NCBI GenBank assembly: GCA_977017575.1
Contig: CDRNVI010000070.1
Span: 1 to 64,000, forward strand
Length of the DNA stretch: 64,000 nt
Direction: 5' to 3'
DNA from: Paramoeba atlantica
Lineage: Eukaryota; Discosea
The notes under the pieces are model-generated. The model made no database searches. It had not been told where the DNA came from and saw only the letters and a list, made by a program, of their open reading frames with translations. Positions 45,117 to 55,397 of this stretch are shown one piece after another. The number at the start of each line of letters is the position of its first letter. Position 1 is the first letter of the stretch. The position numbers and the translations under genes were made by a program.

Positions 45117-45340
45117 TTCCGCTGATTTCTTGCATGTAGTCCATCCACACCTTACATGCACATCCTTTGAATTGTGTTCCAACATTTTTGTGAGAAGTAC
45201 ACCTTGAAATACAAACAAACAACGCTCTATCTCTACCAAACGTCTCTTTTAGAAGTGTTTTACAAGCTTTTCTCTACCAAGGCTACAATTTCATTAAAGC
45301 TAATGCAGCTGAGTCTTCCTCCCCACCTTCAGAACGTTTC

Positions 45341-46558
45341 ATGCCACGTGTTTTAAGTATCCAATCACATGTGAGCTCTGGATACGTCGGCAACTCATGT
45401 GCCGCCACCGTATTTCATTTCCTAGGCATCGAAGTAGACTGTATTCACACCGTTCGCTATAGCAACCATGGGGGGTACGGCTGTGTTCGTGGCTCAAGAC
45501 TCAGCGTTGAGGAATTCCAATCGGTTATCTCGGCGCTACGAAAGAATTGTATTCTACAGGAATACACACACTTACTCACAGGGTATCTCGGTCCAGATCC
45601 TGAACTGATCTCTTCGATTCATGACTTTATACTTCAAATGAAACAAGAGAGACCTGATCTTGTATATTTCTGCGATCCCGTTTGCGGAGATGAGGTGCAA
45701 TACGAAGAGAATGGTGAGATATGTGCACGTAAGGAAAAGCTTTATCTACCGAAAAGTTGTCTCCCGGAGCTTTGCAGACTGCTACACCTTGCAGACGTGA
45801 TTCGATGTAATCTTTTTGAAATACGAAGCTTGCTTAGGAATGCATCTCTTACAGATTGTGACACACCACAAGGTGAGGAGATCAGCTGTGTAAAAACATT
45901 GCTAAGGCGTTGTTTTAATGCGTTTATGAGTCCAACGCAAGAGGAAAAACTTATTATGGTTTCGCACAATGAAGAGTCGAGTGATATAAGAGAAATTGTT
46001 TCTCATGCGAAACACTTTCCTTGTCCGTTGGATGACAAGCTTGCCTGTGTAGTTAGCTTTGCTCATGGAGTGAGAAAATTACCAAATGCGGCTTTAGATA
46101 TAAAAATGCGCCGTATGCTGTCACCTCGAGTTAAGCGTCCGTATCATTTTGCTGGAACTGGTGATTTGTTGACGGCTCTGCTTCTGGCTTACAGAATTAA
46201 TAAAGGGCATAAGCCACCTGTCGACCCACTTACTAAATACACCCACTTACTAAGGCGTGCAGTGGCAGCCACATTCGGTGTATGCTGCAAAACAGCGGAA
46301 CGATATCTTGCGTTCAAGGATTCAAATAGTGATGGGACGAGGAGTACAGTGCCGAGTGACGGTACGAATGAGTCTAAGAAACGAGAACTAGCTTTGATTT
46401 CTTGCGCCAACCTTTTACGACGGTACAATGAGACCGAGTTGGACACCCCAGCAAGGGAGAATGTAATGACTTCTGAGACGTGGCAGTCGGAATTACACGA
46501 AAGTATCTTGGTTCAAGATTTTCCCGATACGTCCAGAGATTCAGACCCAGAATTCTGA
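45341..46558 (+). CDS. PDXK: Pyridoxal kinase (PdxK type)
   Basis: 405 residues against about 300-320 usually. The enzyme phosphorylates pyridoxal to the cofactor PLP using ATP. N-terminal SIQSHVSSGYVGNSCAATVFHFLGIEVDCIHTVRYSNHGGYG (6-47) is the family substrate loop (S-x-Q-S-x-V-x-x-G-Y-V-G-N). YTHLLTGYLGPDPEL and VYFCDPVCGDE (about 130-140) follow. The catalytic GTGDLLTALLLA motif is at 272-283, with Asp at about 275. The extra length comes from an insert at 178-225 and a C-terminal extension of about 60 polar residues. A pyrimidine tract with TTCAG at 45331-45335 precedes the ATG by a few bases. Kinetoplastids keep this salvage enzyme. Confidence 0.93.
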   Translation: MPRVLSIQSHVSSGYVGNSCAATVFHFLGIEVDCIHTVRYSNHGGYGCVRGSRLSVEEFQSVISALRKNCILQEYTHLLTGYLGPDPELISSIHDFILQMKQERPDLVYFCDPVCGDEVQYEENGEICARKEKLYLPKSCLPELCRLLHLADVIRCNLFEIRSLLRNASLTDCDTPQGEEISCVKTLLRRCFNAFMSPTQEEKLIMVSHNEESSDIREIVSHAKHFPCPLDDKLACVVSFAHGVRKLPNAALDIKMRRMLSPRVKRPYHFAGTGDLLTALLLAYRINKGHKPPVDPLTKYTHLLRRAVAATFGVCCKTAERYLAFKDSNSDGTRSTVPSDGTNESKKRELALISCANLLRRYNETELDTPARENVMTSETWQSELHESILVQDFPDTSRDSDPEF

Positions 46559-46710
46559 AAATATATTTTCACACCCTAGTGGTTGTCCATGTGCCGCGTG
46601 CCACCCTTCATGAAGCATTCATTTTTTCTTTGTTCAACTCTTGATAAAATTTCGCAGCACATTTTTGTAAAATTTGAGCTAGCGTGCTTCTTTAGTATTT
46701 TTGATTTCCG

Positions 46711-46729
46711 TCTATTTTTTCTTTCCTAG
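46711..46729 (+). promoter_or_regulatory. Probable trans-splice acceptor for the CID-domain gene
   Basis: TCTATTTTTTCTTTCCTAG ends at 46729, four bases before the ATG at 46734. It is the clearest acceptor in the window and fixes that start. The in-frame ATG-like start 33 bases upstream would lie within the tract. Confidence 0.6.
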
Positions 46730-46733
46730 TCGA

Positions 46734-47702
46734 ATGGATCCCCAGTCATCTCTTCTCCTTCCGGATGAAATTATCGCATGGCGCCTACGCAATGCCACAC
46801 CGACACAAACGGGAGTGCAATCTTTAAGCATGTGGTGTTTACTAAACAAAACTCATCGTCGTGCCATTCTGAAGCAATGGCGTACACACTTGTGCAATAC
46901 GGAGCTTCCCGAAAGGACGCGAGTTGCACTTTTGTACATCGTGCACGATATTTTACACAATATTATCTCGGCTTCCTCCGATACACGTATGCGGGCACGT
47001 ATCTATCTCGAAGATATCTGTGTGGAACTGCCGCTGGCCGTGATGGCTGTATCACAAGAACTCCGCGAGGCATCTAATTTGGGACCCGAACAGGAGGCTT
47101 TAATCGAGTGCCTGTCGAAACTTGTGCTTGCTTGGAAAGAAATGGGCATCTTTCCACCCACAATAATGAAAACGTTGTGGAATGCAGTGGATCGAACCAG
47201 GCAGTTTTCCGGGAAACCACCGCTTACAGTTTTGAAGGCTATACCCGCATCAGAAATAAAGCATGACGTTGCACCATGCCTCGGTGAATTGGCTACAAAA
47301 CAACGAACCTTACAAGACTTAGTGGAGAAATGGCGCAAGACTCGATTGTCACAAAAGATTAAATCGGAAACAAGCTCAAAAACAGATACGGAGGAAGCGG
47401 AGCATAAGGAACTTCGTAAAGCTCTGGAATGCGTTACCCAAGCGCTGCAGTTTGTTACGAGAGAAATTATTTCTCCATTACAGCATACGGAAGCAGAATT
47501 AAGAGCAAGGGAACATGAGTTAGCTGGCCTCGATGAAGCAAAGGAAGTGACAAAAGATATCGGCGTATGTAATACAAAATTACACCATGAAGATAAGCTG
47601 ACGCACCCTATAGAAGACAGACGAGTGGAGGATAATATTCAACATCCCGCTGAGACCTCCTACTCTGGTACTGGAGTATTGGACGATCTTTTCGATGACT
47701 AG
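46734..47702 (+). CDS. CID-domain protein (RPRD/Rtt103-like), RNA polymerase II CTD binder
   Basis: 322 residues from the ATG after the splice acceptor. Residues 1-140 fit a CTD-interacting domain: eight helices with TGVQSLSMWCLLNKTHRRAILKQWRTHL (about 25-52) and the diagnostic RVALLYIVHDILHNIISASS (about 61-80, family 'kL.llYLaNDVlqns'). A second helical part (about 200-275) ends in a coiled coil (ALQFVTREIISPLQHTEAELRAREHELAGLDEAKE) as in RPRD1/Rtt103. CID proteins read the phosphorylated polymerase II tail in termination and 3'-end formation. In kinetoplastids that tail lacks canonical heptads, so what this domain reads is an open question. Confidence 0.68.
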   Translation: MDPQSSLLLPDEIIAWRLRNATPTQTGVQSLSMWCLLNKTHRRAILKQWRTHLCNTELPERTRVALLYIVHDILHNIISASSDTRMRARIYLEDICVELPLAVMAVSQELREASNLGPEQEALIECLSKLVLAWKEMGIFPPTIMKTLWNAVDRTRQFSGKPPLTVLKAIPASEIKHDVAPCLGELATKQRTLQDLVEKWRKTRLSQKIKSETSSKTDTEEAEHKELRKALECVTQALQFVTREIISPLQHTEAELRAREHELAGLDEAKEVTKDIGVCNTKLHHEDKLTHPIEDRRVEDNIQHPAETSYSGTGVLDDLFDD

Positions 47703-47903
47703 ACAGAGCCAATACCGCTACTTCTATATTCCTTCATACTTCAAAAAAATATGGAAAGACAGTTAGTGTAAAGTTTGTAGCATATTTTGTACTCTAGCAA
47801 TCGAATACTATACTGTACGTCACATACTCTATCTAGTAATCCGTTAGCCACTTTTCTCTACCGCTTAACAGTAAATGATTTCGCAATAATGTGATTCGAA
47901 GGA

Positions 47904-49202
47904 ATGACAGACGCATACTTTGAGGAACCACTTTTGGCCCATTCATTTATTGCTCACAACTCTCTTCTTCGACATGCTCGATGTGATTCCACAAAATCTG
48001 TGGCTGTCCCGCAACCCACTTTGTCAACCGGACCTTATGGTCGTGATTTTATTAGTTCGCTGTGTTGTTCTCCGGATGGTTGTTTGATCGCAACGACATC
48101 TATCGACGCTGTCATACGACTGTGGTGTCCGTCTTCTGTTGTCGAGAATTTTAAGAAAAAGGATTTGCAAACTCGATCCATGGGATCGAATCGGCCTCAA
48201 GGGGAAAATACGCCCGGGAGACCACTACCTCTGAAAGTTTTATATTCCCCCTTCACGCCGACAGCTTGTAATTTTGTCATCCCATGTACGAAGGGAACTT
48301 CAGTGCCCTCTGGGAGCGCAAATGACTCATACTCTTTTATTGATCCCCAGAGAGCAGAAGAAAAAATCATTGAGGCGAAATATCAGTTAGCCGTCGGTAC
48401 AAGAAATGGGGAAGTTTATGTTTATTCCTTGTCTACAGGGACCATTCAAATTTCGTTAAGCACGAGTGAAATAGCGAATGAGTTTCCTCACGGTGATTCG
48501 GTCGGCCAGGAATCAAAATACAGTATCACCGCTTTGGATTGCGCTCCGATGAATTTGCATGGGTGCCAACAGGTGGTGATATCCGCCTGCTTTTCTACAG
48601 GCCATATACTTTTAATGAAGTATGACCAAGAAGAATCGAAGGCTTCTTCCTTGCAATGGATACATCCCAATACAGTACTGGGGAGGGAACTGAAGGTTTG
48701 CCACTACCATTCCGTCGACCTGGTATTATTTGCAAAAGAGATAGACCGTTTACAGAACATTTCCCTAAAACTATCGTATTGCGACGACGTTTGCCTTAAG
48801 GATTGCAAAATATGTGCCGTAGTGCCCGATAAGCTGGATGATTTTTCGAAGTCGGTATGGAGGAAGGAAATGGAGATGAGTGTAGAGTTACATTCCGTCT
48901 TGACAGCGGTAGTCTCACAACTTTCTGAGAACTGCGATGTGATTCCATGTTCAGGATTGCAGCCTGCGAATGAAAGCATTTCTAGTACGTGTCACCAAAT
49001 AAGCACAGTGCGAGAAATATGTTTTGATAAAACGTTTTACTGCAAGGAACTCCTGAAGAATTCCTCTGGGGTTACTGCGACTTTGAGCGAACAAAGTGAG
49101 ATTCAAGCTTTGGAGGAGGAAATCACGCGTATGAAGAAGAAAAAAGATCGATGGGCAAGATACATAGAAGAACTCAATCGCCGCTTGAAAGAAAAAGTAT
49201 AG
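47904..49202 (+). CDS. WD40-type protein with C-terminal coiled coil
   Basis: 432 residues. One clear WD unit near the N-terminus: FISSLCCSPDGCLIATTSIDAVIRLW (about 49-74). A second strand set follows at YQLAVGTRNGEVYVYSLSTGTI (about 155-176), and a probable third at ITALDCAP...QQVVISACFSTGHILLMKYD (about 205-238). The rest of the propeller is poorly conserved. The end (about 393-432) is a coiled coil: SEIQALEEEITRMKKKKDRWARYIEELNRRLKEKV. Cys content is high in the middle (CDDVCLKDCKIC). I recognise no specific family. The propeller plus terminal coil is common in scaffolds of trafficking, cytoskeleton or mRNA decay. Confidence 0.65.
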   Translation: MTDAYFEEPLLAHSFIAHNSLLRHARCDSTKSVAVPQPTLSTGPYGRDFISSLCCSPDGCLIATTSIDAVIRLWCPSSVVENFKKKDLQTRSMGSNRPQGENTPGRPLPLKVLYSPFTPTACNFVIPCTKGTSVPSGSANDSYSFIDPQRAEEKIIEAKYQLAVGTRNGEVYVYSLSTGTIQISLSTSEIANEFPHGDSVGQESKYSITALDCAPMNLHGCQQVVISACFSTGHILLMKYDQEESKASSLQWIHPNTVLGRELKVCHYHSVDLVLFAKEIDRLQNISLKLSYCDDVCLKDCKICAVVPDKLDDFSKSVWRKEMEMSVELHSVLTAVVSQLSENCDVIPCSGLQPANESISSTCHQISTVREICFDKTFYCKELLKNSSGVTATLSEQSEIQALEEEITRMKKKKDRWARYIEELNRRLKEKV

Positions 49203-49430
49203 TAAGGTACTGATTATGTTTAGTTTCGAAAAATAGTATTCAATCACGTGAAGTACAGTACCTGCTTGCAATTCTCCTTTCAGACTTTACGCTATTGTTG
49301 AATTAAATTTACATCGTATTCATTTTATACACCACAATGTACTAAATGTAGAACAATATCGTATTTCTCTACTTTTCTCTTCCTGAAAATTGGGTGTTCA
49401 AAAATTCCCGAAAAGTATATATTACGAGAG

Positions 49431-50723
49431 ATGAATGCAGCTCTATCCAAGCCCACAGCGGCGTATATGGAACGAGTAGCAAAGGGGCTAGTGCTTTCAG
49501 ACGCAAAGCAAATGCGTTGCCTCACCTCGTGCTTGGATCCTCTTCACACAAGCTTAACGCAATACGCAGGATCCGGTACCTCCGAAAGTCGAACTCGATC
49601 TCGTCTTCAGGGTATTAAAGGGGCATATCTCTGGGGTGGTGTAGGCTGTGGAAAAACGTATTTGATGGATCTTTTGGAGAGCTGCCTCCCACAGAATGTT
49701 ACCCGAAGACGTGTCCACTTTCACGCATTTATGTCCGAGGTCCACAAGACCATACGTGACATAAAAAAGAAGGATTCCGTAACTGATGGAATGCGTGAGA
49801 CAACGAAACGCTTGATAGGAGATGTGGAAGTACTCTGTTTTGATGAGATGATGGTTACAGATGTTGCCGATGCAATGATTCTAAAGCGGTTGTTTAACTC
49901 ATTCGATGAACTGGGCTTGTGTTCCGTGGTGACATCGAATCGACCCCCGGACGATCTGTATGCTAACGGACTGAACCGCGAGCTGTTTCTCCCGTTTGTC
50001 TCTTTGCTAAAAAAGCGTTGTACAGTGTTTGACATGGAGTCCGATGTTGACTACCGTTTACGTAACAAACAAACATCGTCAACTGAATCTCGTCGGTATT
50101 TCTCACCGTTGGACAACAAAACAGAGCGTGAAGCATTTTACCATCTACTCACAAAGCTACGAAATGGTGAGACCTTGTCCCCTGCAACACTTGTCAGTTC
50201 GGTCAACCGACTTGTTTCGGTTCCATGCGCTGCTCAGCAGCATGGAGTGTGTCTTTTTACCTTTCAGCAGTTGTGCGGCGAGGAGCGCAGTGCCATTGAT
50301 TACGAGGCCATTGCACAGTCTTTTCCTTATGTTTTCGTGACCGATATTCCTCATATTTCGCTACGCCAGTCTTCAGAGGTACGACGACTTATTATTGCAC
50401 TGGACGTATTCTATCAACACCGGGTAAAGCTGGTGTGTCTAGCAGATGCTGATCCAGCCCATTTATGTCCCGAAATGGAATCTACTCCCCAATCCGGGCG
50501 AGCGGAGCTCTCCGATGACGATCGTCACATGATTGATTCGTTGGGTCTCACAGAAAACGGAAAAAGCACAAGTAACCGCTCCATGAACATTTTTACACAT
50601 CAAGATGAACGGTTCATGATGGATCGAGCGCTATCGCGGTTGTATGAGATGTCGACACCTGAGTACTGGAATCGACAGGAGACGGCAAAATCCGCTGCCT
50701 CATCTCATGGGATATACGTTTAG
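49431..50723 (+). CDS. AFG1: AFG1/LACE1-type mitochondrial AAA ATPase
   Basis: 430 residues. AFG1 (bacterial ZapE) helps remove misfolded or surplus respiratory-chain subunits in mitochondria. The family pattern is complete: GAYLWGGVGCGKTYLMDLL with Walker A at 69-76, then RRRVHFHAFMSEVH (about 92-105, the AFG1 'F..FM.d.H' signature). Walker B is LCFDEMMVTDVADAM (135-149), then the LFNSFDELGLCSVVTSNRPPDDLYANGLNRELFLPFVSLLKKRC block (about 152-195) and a late FVTDIPHISLRQSSEVRRLIIALDVFYQHRVKLV (about 301-334). No classical long presequence; the first 20 residues could still target. 410 bp separate it from PABP. Confidence 0.93.
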   Translation: MNAALSKPTAAYMERVAKGLVLSDAKQMRCLTSCLDPLHTSLTQYAGSGTSESRTRSRLQGIKGAYLWGGVGCGKTYLMDLLESCLPQNVTRRRVHFHAFMSEVHKTIRDIKKKDSVTDGMRETTKRLIGDVEVLCFDEMMVTDVADAMILKRLFNSFDELGLCSVVTSNRPPDDLYANGLNRELFLPFVSLLKKRCTVFDMESDVDYRLRNKQTSSTESRRYFSPLDNKTEREAFYHLLTKLRNGETLSPATLVSSVNRLVSVPCAAQQHGVCLFTFQQLCGEERSAIDYEAIAQSFPYVFVTDIPHISLRQSSEVRRLIIALDVFYQHRVKLVCLADADPAHLCPEMESTPQSGRAELSDDDRHMIDSLGLTENGKSTSNRSMNIFTHQDERFMMDRALSRLYEMSTPEYWNRQETAKSAASSHGIYV

Positions 50724-51133
50724 CGCCACTTTTTTACTTAACCTGGGAGCTGTGCGTGAGTCCTAGGGAAATGATACGACGATCATTCCCTGCCATACGT
50801 ATCATATCCATCATAGCTGAGTTCCAGCTATGAAATCGTAGCGGATGCTACCGATCAGCTTCAAAAAGGCTGATTTGCTTCAACTGATACACACGGCATT
50901 TGTGCATTGGGCTTCAATTGCAATTTTTTGCAACTATTCACTTGCTTTTTTGGCTACTAAACCATTGCATTTTTTAGTTTTCCATCACATTGTACTTTGT
51001 GTAAATGATATTGTGTGCTTCAAAGAAAAGTTGACAAGCCGACCGTGTATTCTTTCTCTTCGCCTTGACAGAATTATCCAACCATTTCCTTCCTTAACAC
51101 ACTTTTTCCTTCCTAGTGGTTTACTGTTTCTGA
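50724..51133. other. Intergenic region with two small hairpins and splice acceptor
   Basis: GGGAAATGAT...ATCATTCCC (about 50766-50790) and CATAGCTG-AGTTC-CAGCTATG (50812-50832) can fold. The tract TTTCCTTCCTTAACACACTTT...CCTTCCTAG ends at 51116, 17 bases before the PABP start, and is the likely trans-splice acceptor. Confidence 0.6.
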
Positions 51134-53386
51134 ATGTCCGCTAATCCAGCAACTGAGACCGCGCCCGTCCCGGAGATTCCCATCCCAGCGGACATGTCCC
51201 ATCCCACCCCCGAAGGCGTGCCCCTTGGCACGGAACCCACCACCTCCGCCACACTCTATGTCGGCAACATCACCCCGGAGATCAGCGAGCCCGCCTTGTT
51301 TGCGTTCTTCTCCAAGCACAGCCCGGTGACCTCCGTGCGGGTGTGTCGGGACCTTAACACACAGGCCTCCCTGGGGTATGGCTACGTGAATTTTTCCTGC
51401 ACCGAGGACGCAGAGAAGTCGCTGAACGCGCTGAACTACGTCCCCATTCGTCCCGGAGCTAAACCGATGCGGCTGATGTGGTACGAGCGTGACCCGACGA
51501 AGCGGAAATCGGGACACGGGAACATTTTTATTAAGAATCTCACTAAGGATGTCGACGACAAGAGTTTGGCGAAAATCTTTGCAAAGTTTGGTGCAATCAC
51601 CTCCGCGAAAGTCGGACGTACCCGCAAAGGAGAAAGTATGGGTCACGGATTCGTGCAGTTTGAAAATGATTCCGAGGCAGATACGGCTATTGCGGAAATG
51701 AATGGTGCGAAGATCAACGACCTTGAACTGTACGTGGGTCCTTTCAAATCGACCAAAGAGCGTTTCGGTGAACAGGATGGATCCTACACGAACGTGTTTC
51801 TTCGTAATCTCAAACCAGATCTCACCACTGATGCTTTGAAGGAATATTTGTCGAAATTCGGAAAAGTTGTCAGCGTCTCTGAACTCACCGAGAGTAAACA
51901 ATTCAAAGCTAAGTTTGGCTTTGCGAGCTTTGAATCCCACGAGGAGGCTCTCAAGTGCGTTGAGGAACTCAACGACAAAGTCATTGAAGAAATCGGCGGT
52001 GACCTCACCTTGTTTGCCGGTCGTGCTATGAAAAGTGCGGAACGTATGAAAGCCGTTCAGTACGCTGCCACAGAAGACGGCAAGGGGGCGGAATTCCTCG
52101 AAGGCAATGTCTACGTCAAAAATATCCCCGATGGCTTCACCACCGAAAAACTCACTGAACTTTTCTCCAAAATCGGCGAGGTCAGCAGTGCCGTCGTGAT
52201 GCAGGACACCACTACCGGGCTCTCCAAAGGCTACGGCTTTGTCCGATTCAAATCCCGTGAGGACGCCGACCGTGCAATCTCCGTCCTGAACGGCAAACTG
52301 GTCGCTGGCAAACCCCTCCTCGTTACCCCCTTCCTTAACCTCCAACAACGTCGTCGGTACCGTGAGACCCAGGCGACCGGGGGGGCCAGCACCGCGGGGC
52401 TGCCTACCGCACTACCCACGTACCCCGGGGCCCCTGGCCACCCACGATGGCCGCTCCCTCATGCCTACCCCACGGCCTCGGCCCACCCCGGGCTTCCCCC
52501 CTCTGGGATCCCTCCATTGGCTGGACCCTACGGCACCGCCTCCCCGAGTTACTATGGTGGCAGTCCGTATCCAGCCGTAATGAGTGCAATGGGGAGAGGG
52601 GGAGGCGTCGGGGGACCGGGAGGGTATCCCCCACGAGGAGGTATGATCCCCGGCCGGGGTATGGGAGCCCCAGGGGGCGTAGCCGTACCCGGGGGAACCC
52701 CCGCAACCGGGGCGAACCCCATGGGAATGGCCCCGGCTCGTATGCCCTATGGTTACCCTCCCCGGGTGCCTCCGAGTGCGATGCCCGGGATGGGAATGCA
52801 CCCCCCGGGAAATCCCCATCTGGGCGTGAATCCGAATTTGGTGAATCCCCGACCTCATCCATTCTCCCAGGCAGGGATGATGATGCAAGGAGGGGGACGA
52901 GGGGCAGGAGTTCCCCCGGTAGGTGCTGGAGGCGTTCCAGCAGGGATGCTCCCGCCCGCAGGTGGGGTGGCAGGGCCACAACCGCATTTGATGCGACCGA
53001 AGATGCCTGCGATGGCTCCGGCGGTGCCCCAGCGACCCGGGGTACAGGGGATGCCGACTTCGGCGTATGGGAGTGGTCCACAGGCGCCGGCACAACCCAG
53101 TGTGACGCCCCCACCCCCCGTGAAAAGCATTCCCGGGTTTCAGGGACTACCACCGTTGACGTCCTCCGCGCTCGCGGCGATGAGCGAAGAGGAACAGAAA
53201 AATGCGTTAGGCGAGCGATTGTATGCTCGAATTGAGTCGCAAGAGCCGGAGCAGGCTGCGAAAATCACAGGGATGCTGTTAGAAATGGACACGACCGAGA
53301 TTTTGAATGTCCTGGAGGATCCGAACATCTTACAAAGTAAACTCTCAGAGGCATTGAACGTGCTGCGGGCGTACAAGAGTGCGTAG
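51134..53386 (+). CDS. PABP: Cytoplasmic poly(A)-binding protein
   Basis: 750 residues; most PABPs are 550-650. Four RRMs: ATLYVGNITPEISEPAL (about 39-116), GNIFIKNLTKDVDDKSL (about 126-203), TNVFLRNLKPDLTTDAL (about 219-298) and GNVYVKNIPDGFTTEKL (about 322-400), each with the RNP1-like GYGYVNF, GHGFVQF, KFGFASF or GYGFVRF. A long Pro/Gly/Met-rich linker (about 410-665) accounts for the extra length. The C-terminal MLLE domain is EEEQKNALGERLYARI...ITGMLLEMDTTEILNVLEDP (about 685-740), which binds PAM2 motifs. It coats poly(A) tails and joins the cap complex. The 411-codon antisense frame across the RRMs is a shadow of codon use. The linker alternates C-rich and G-rich blocks. Confidence 0.97.
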   Translation: MSANPATETAPVPEIPIPADMSHPTPEGVPLGTEPTTSATLYVGNITPEISEPALFAFFSKHSPVTSVRVCRDLNTQASLGYGYVNFSCTEDAEKSLNALNYVPIRPGAKPMRLMWYERDPTKRKSGHGNIFIKNLTKDVDDKSLAKIFAKFGAITSAKVGRTRKGESMGHGFVQFENDSEADTAIAEMNGAKINDLELYVGPFKSTKERFGEQDGSYTNVFLRNLKPDLTTDALKEYLSKFGKVVSVSELTESKQFKAKFGFASFESHEEALKCVEELNDKVIEEIGGDLTLFAGRAMKSAERMKAVQYAATEDGKGAEFLEGNVYVKNIPDGFTTEKLTELFSKIGEVSSAVVMQDTTTGLSKGYGFVRFKSREDADRAISVLNGKLVAGKPLLVTPFLNLQQRRRYRETQATGGASTAGLPTALPTYPGAPGHPRWPLPHAYPTASAHPGLPPSGIPPLAGPYGTASPSYYGGSPYPAVMSAMGRGGGVGGPGGYPPRGGMIPGRGMGAPGGVAVPGGTPATGANPMGMAPARMPYGYPPRVPPSAMPGMGMHPPGNPHLGVNPNLVNPRPHPFSQAGMMMQGGGRGAGVPPVGAGGVPAGMLPPAGGVAGPQPHLMRPKMPAMAPAVPQRPGVQGMPTSAYGSGPQAPAQPSVTPPPPVKSIPGFQGLPPLTSSALAAMSEEEQKNALGERLYARIESQEPEQAAKITGMLLEMDTTEILNVLEDPNILQSKLSEALNVLRAYKSA

Positions 53387-53937
53387 TTTCCCCAAAGTAA
53401 CTCTCAGCGACATGTGTAGAAGGGATACGTGCGGGTGCTTTGGGCTAGCAAGTGTGATACGAAATGCTTGTATTTTTTTTATGATAAAAATATATCTTCA
53501 AAAAATTGCTATTCTACCTTTTTCAATTACTTACAACCCGTTTTTGCAAAGGAGATGGAATTGTTCCAACAATTTGTGAACGAATTGACAGTATAATGTT
53601 GCATATTGCTCAGAATAGTCTAAGTATGAGTTTTGAAAGATTTATAAATTTGGATAATTTTCGAAAAGAAAAAAGAAGAAGGCAATAAAAGCTCAGGGCA
53701 CGTAAAGATTTTGAGTTCTTCACCTTGATTCTTAATATAGAGTTTCTTTAAATTAAGGATTTAGTAATACTTTTATCTATTGTGCACTGAAACTACGTAC
53801 GAAGCAAGCTGACAGGGATGCATTGTACTTACGTTTGAGACACCAACTCTTATACTACGAGAGATGTTATACAGAATCTTTTTGGGCTGCTAGTAGGTAG
53901 AGCAATTTTTAAAGAGGTAATTTTAAATGTGACCTGT
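53387..53937. other. AT-rich intergenic region after PABP
   Basis: 550 bp with T-rich and A-rich patches; no motif, repeat or RNA gene recognised. It must include the PABP 3' end and the leader-acceptor of the next gene, but neither is obvious. Confidence 0.5.
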
Positions 53938-55242
53938 ATGCAAACATACACGCCAGAGGAAATAAATCTACTGCAGCGCTTCTTACCAAAAGCACTTGAC
54001 AAATTTGCTCGCACGGAATCTGACGTTGCAAATCCCTATGAGATTCTAGGTATTTCTTCTGACGCGACATATCCTGAGCTACAGCGTGCCTATAGACAGA
54101 AATGTCTACTCACACATCCAGATAGGACACAGGAAAGTTCTGCCGCGTCCGAAGGATTTTGTCTCATACAAAGTGCATTTCAATTTCTTTGTAACTCTGA
54201 GCTACGTCGAATTTATGATAGAATGCGCGGAGCAAGGTCATGTAGCGACACACACAGACAGCTCAGCAGCCCTTCAATGCTGAGGTCACGCATCTCGCGG
54301 TGGATGAAGAAAGAAAATGATCGCCACTTACCCTACATTTCTTTCCCCCCCGTTTGGAGGCACTCCAAAGATAATCAAGATTCAAACACAATTGCCGCAC
54401 GCACTGCTGTAAAAGAAAAGGAGGGCTACGTTGCCAATGCTGAACCCCACAAGAATTTTCATGATCGTCTCTTAGAAAGACTACAAACGCCCTGTTCCGA
54501 CCTTTCCTTCATCAGATGTACTGCAACTCTGCATCGAGGTGAAATAACTATCGATGCAACAACGAAAGGGAGAGGAAACCCAGCGATTGCTCAGCACCAA
54601 AGTTGGGGTCTCGTTGTTGATTCTAATCTTACTCTTCTACGATGGTCACAGCCAGTGACAGAGAAAGAGCAGAAAAACATTCACTTGAGCTCAGACGCTG
54701 CGCATAAGATTACGGATTCACGAGAATTAAGTACACCAGTTCATATTTCTCCTTCAGGCATACTGATTCCGAAATCTAAAATAATTCTTGTAAATGAAGA
54801 GATTGCCTCGATGCCAGTCTTGCAGCGAGAGGCCTGTCGATCAACTACTTTAGATCTCGAGCTCGAAATAGAAGTCTTTTCAGTATTTTTGTCGTGTAAT
54901 CTGCCTGTGTCAGATTTTATAATTATGCAAGACACTGTACAAACCTTATGGTGCTTTTCCCTGCGTATTGATGATCTGACTGTCTGTGATTGCACTCCTG
55001 GAGGAGGAGCCCATCTGATTTACAAACAGATACAACGAAGGCGCCTATTATTTATAGGTCATGAGTTTATTCGCAGCATAGAAGATCTGATACATTGTCT
55101 TGAAACATTGACAAGAAATATGTCATCTTCTGATCCGAAAAAAATGTCTTCTGCTTCATCTTATACCTGTAATGCAACTGAAGTGCAGATTGATGCATTC
55201 TCTACGAGCCTTACCTTTGCCTCTAAACCGACCGTTGACTGA
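53938..55242 (+). CDS. J-domain (DnaJ/Hsp40) protein
   Basis: 434 residues from the first ATG (the frame is open a little upstream through GTG). The J domain is at about 32-97: NPYEILGISSDATYPELQRAYRQKCLLTHPDRTQ with the essential HPD at 60-62, then GFCLIQSAFQFLCNSELRRIYDR. It can therefore stimulate an Hsp70. The remaining 330 residues have beta-rich stretches (CTATLHRGEITIDATTKG; LDLELEIEVFSVFLSCNLPVS; TLWCFSLRIDDLTVCDC) with no Gly/Phe region, zinc-finger cysteines or membrane span, so it is a type III (class C) J protein. I looked for the CSL zinc finger of the diphthamide factor DPH4 and did not find it. Confidence 0.8.
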   Translation: MQTYTPEEINLLQRFLPKALDKFARTESDVANPYEILGISSDATYPELQRAYRQKCLLTHPDRTQESSAASEGFCLIQSAFQFLCNSELRRIYDRMRGARSCSDTHRQLSSPSMLRSRISRWMKKENDRHLPYISFPPVWRHSKDNQDSNTIAARTAVKEKEGYVANAEPHKNFHDRLLERLQTPCSDLSFIRCTATLHRGEITIDATTKGRGNPAIAQHQSWGLVVDSNLTLLRWSQPVTEKEQKNIHLSSDAAHKITDSRELSTPVHISPSGILIPKSKIILVNEEIASMPVLQREACRSTTLDLELEIEVFSVFLSCNLPVSDFIIMQDTVQTLWCFSLRIDDLTVCDCTPGGGAHLIYKQIQRRRLLFIGHEFIRSIEDLIHCLETLTRNMSSSDPKKMSSASSYTCNATEVQIDAFSTSLTFASKPTVD

Positions 55243-55397
55243 AAAAAGCGAGAAAAACTAATCTTCGGAAAGAATAGTACTGTGTTTTATTGTCTTTCTG
55301 ATGTACCTGTAAGTCTTTTAATCTAAGATAAGATTCACACACAGTCTTTTTAGAATTTTCTACGTTCTTATATTGGTTCTTACATTGTTGTATCATC

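Noticed and set aside
51113-52348. 411-codon open frame antisense to PABP
   Set aside because: It mirrors the codon bias of PABP, contains no recognisable domain, and the sense frame is an unmistakable four-RRM protein.
53938-55242. Diphthamide factor DPH4 (J domain plus CSL zinc finger)
   Set aside because: The J domain is present, but no CxC...CxxC zinc-finger cysteines follow.
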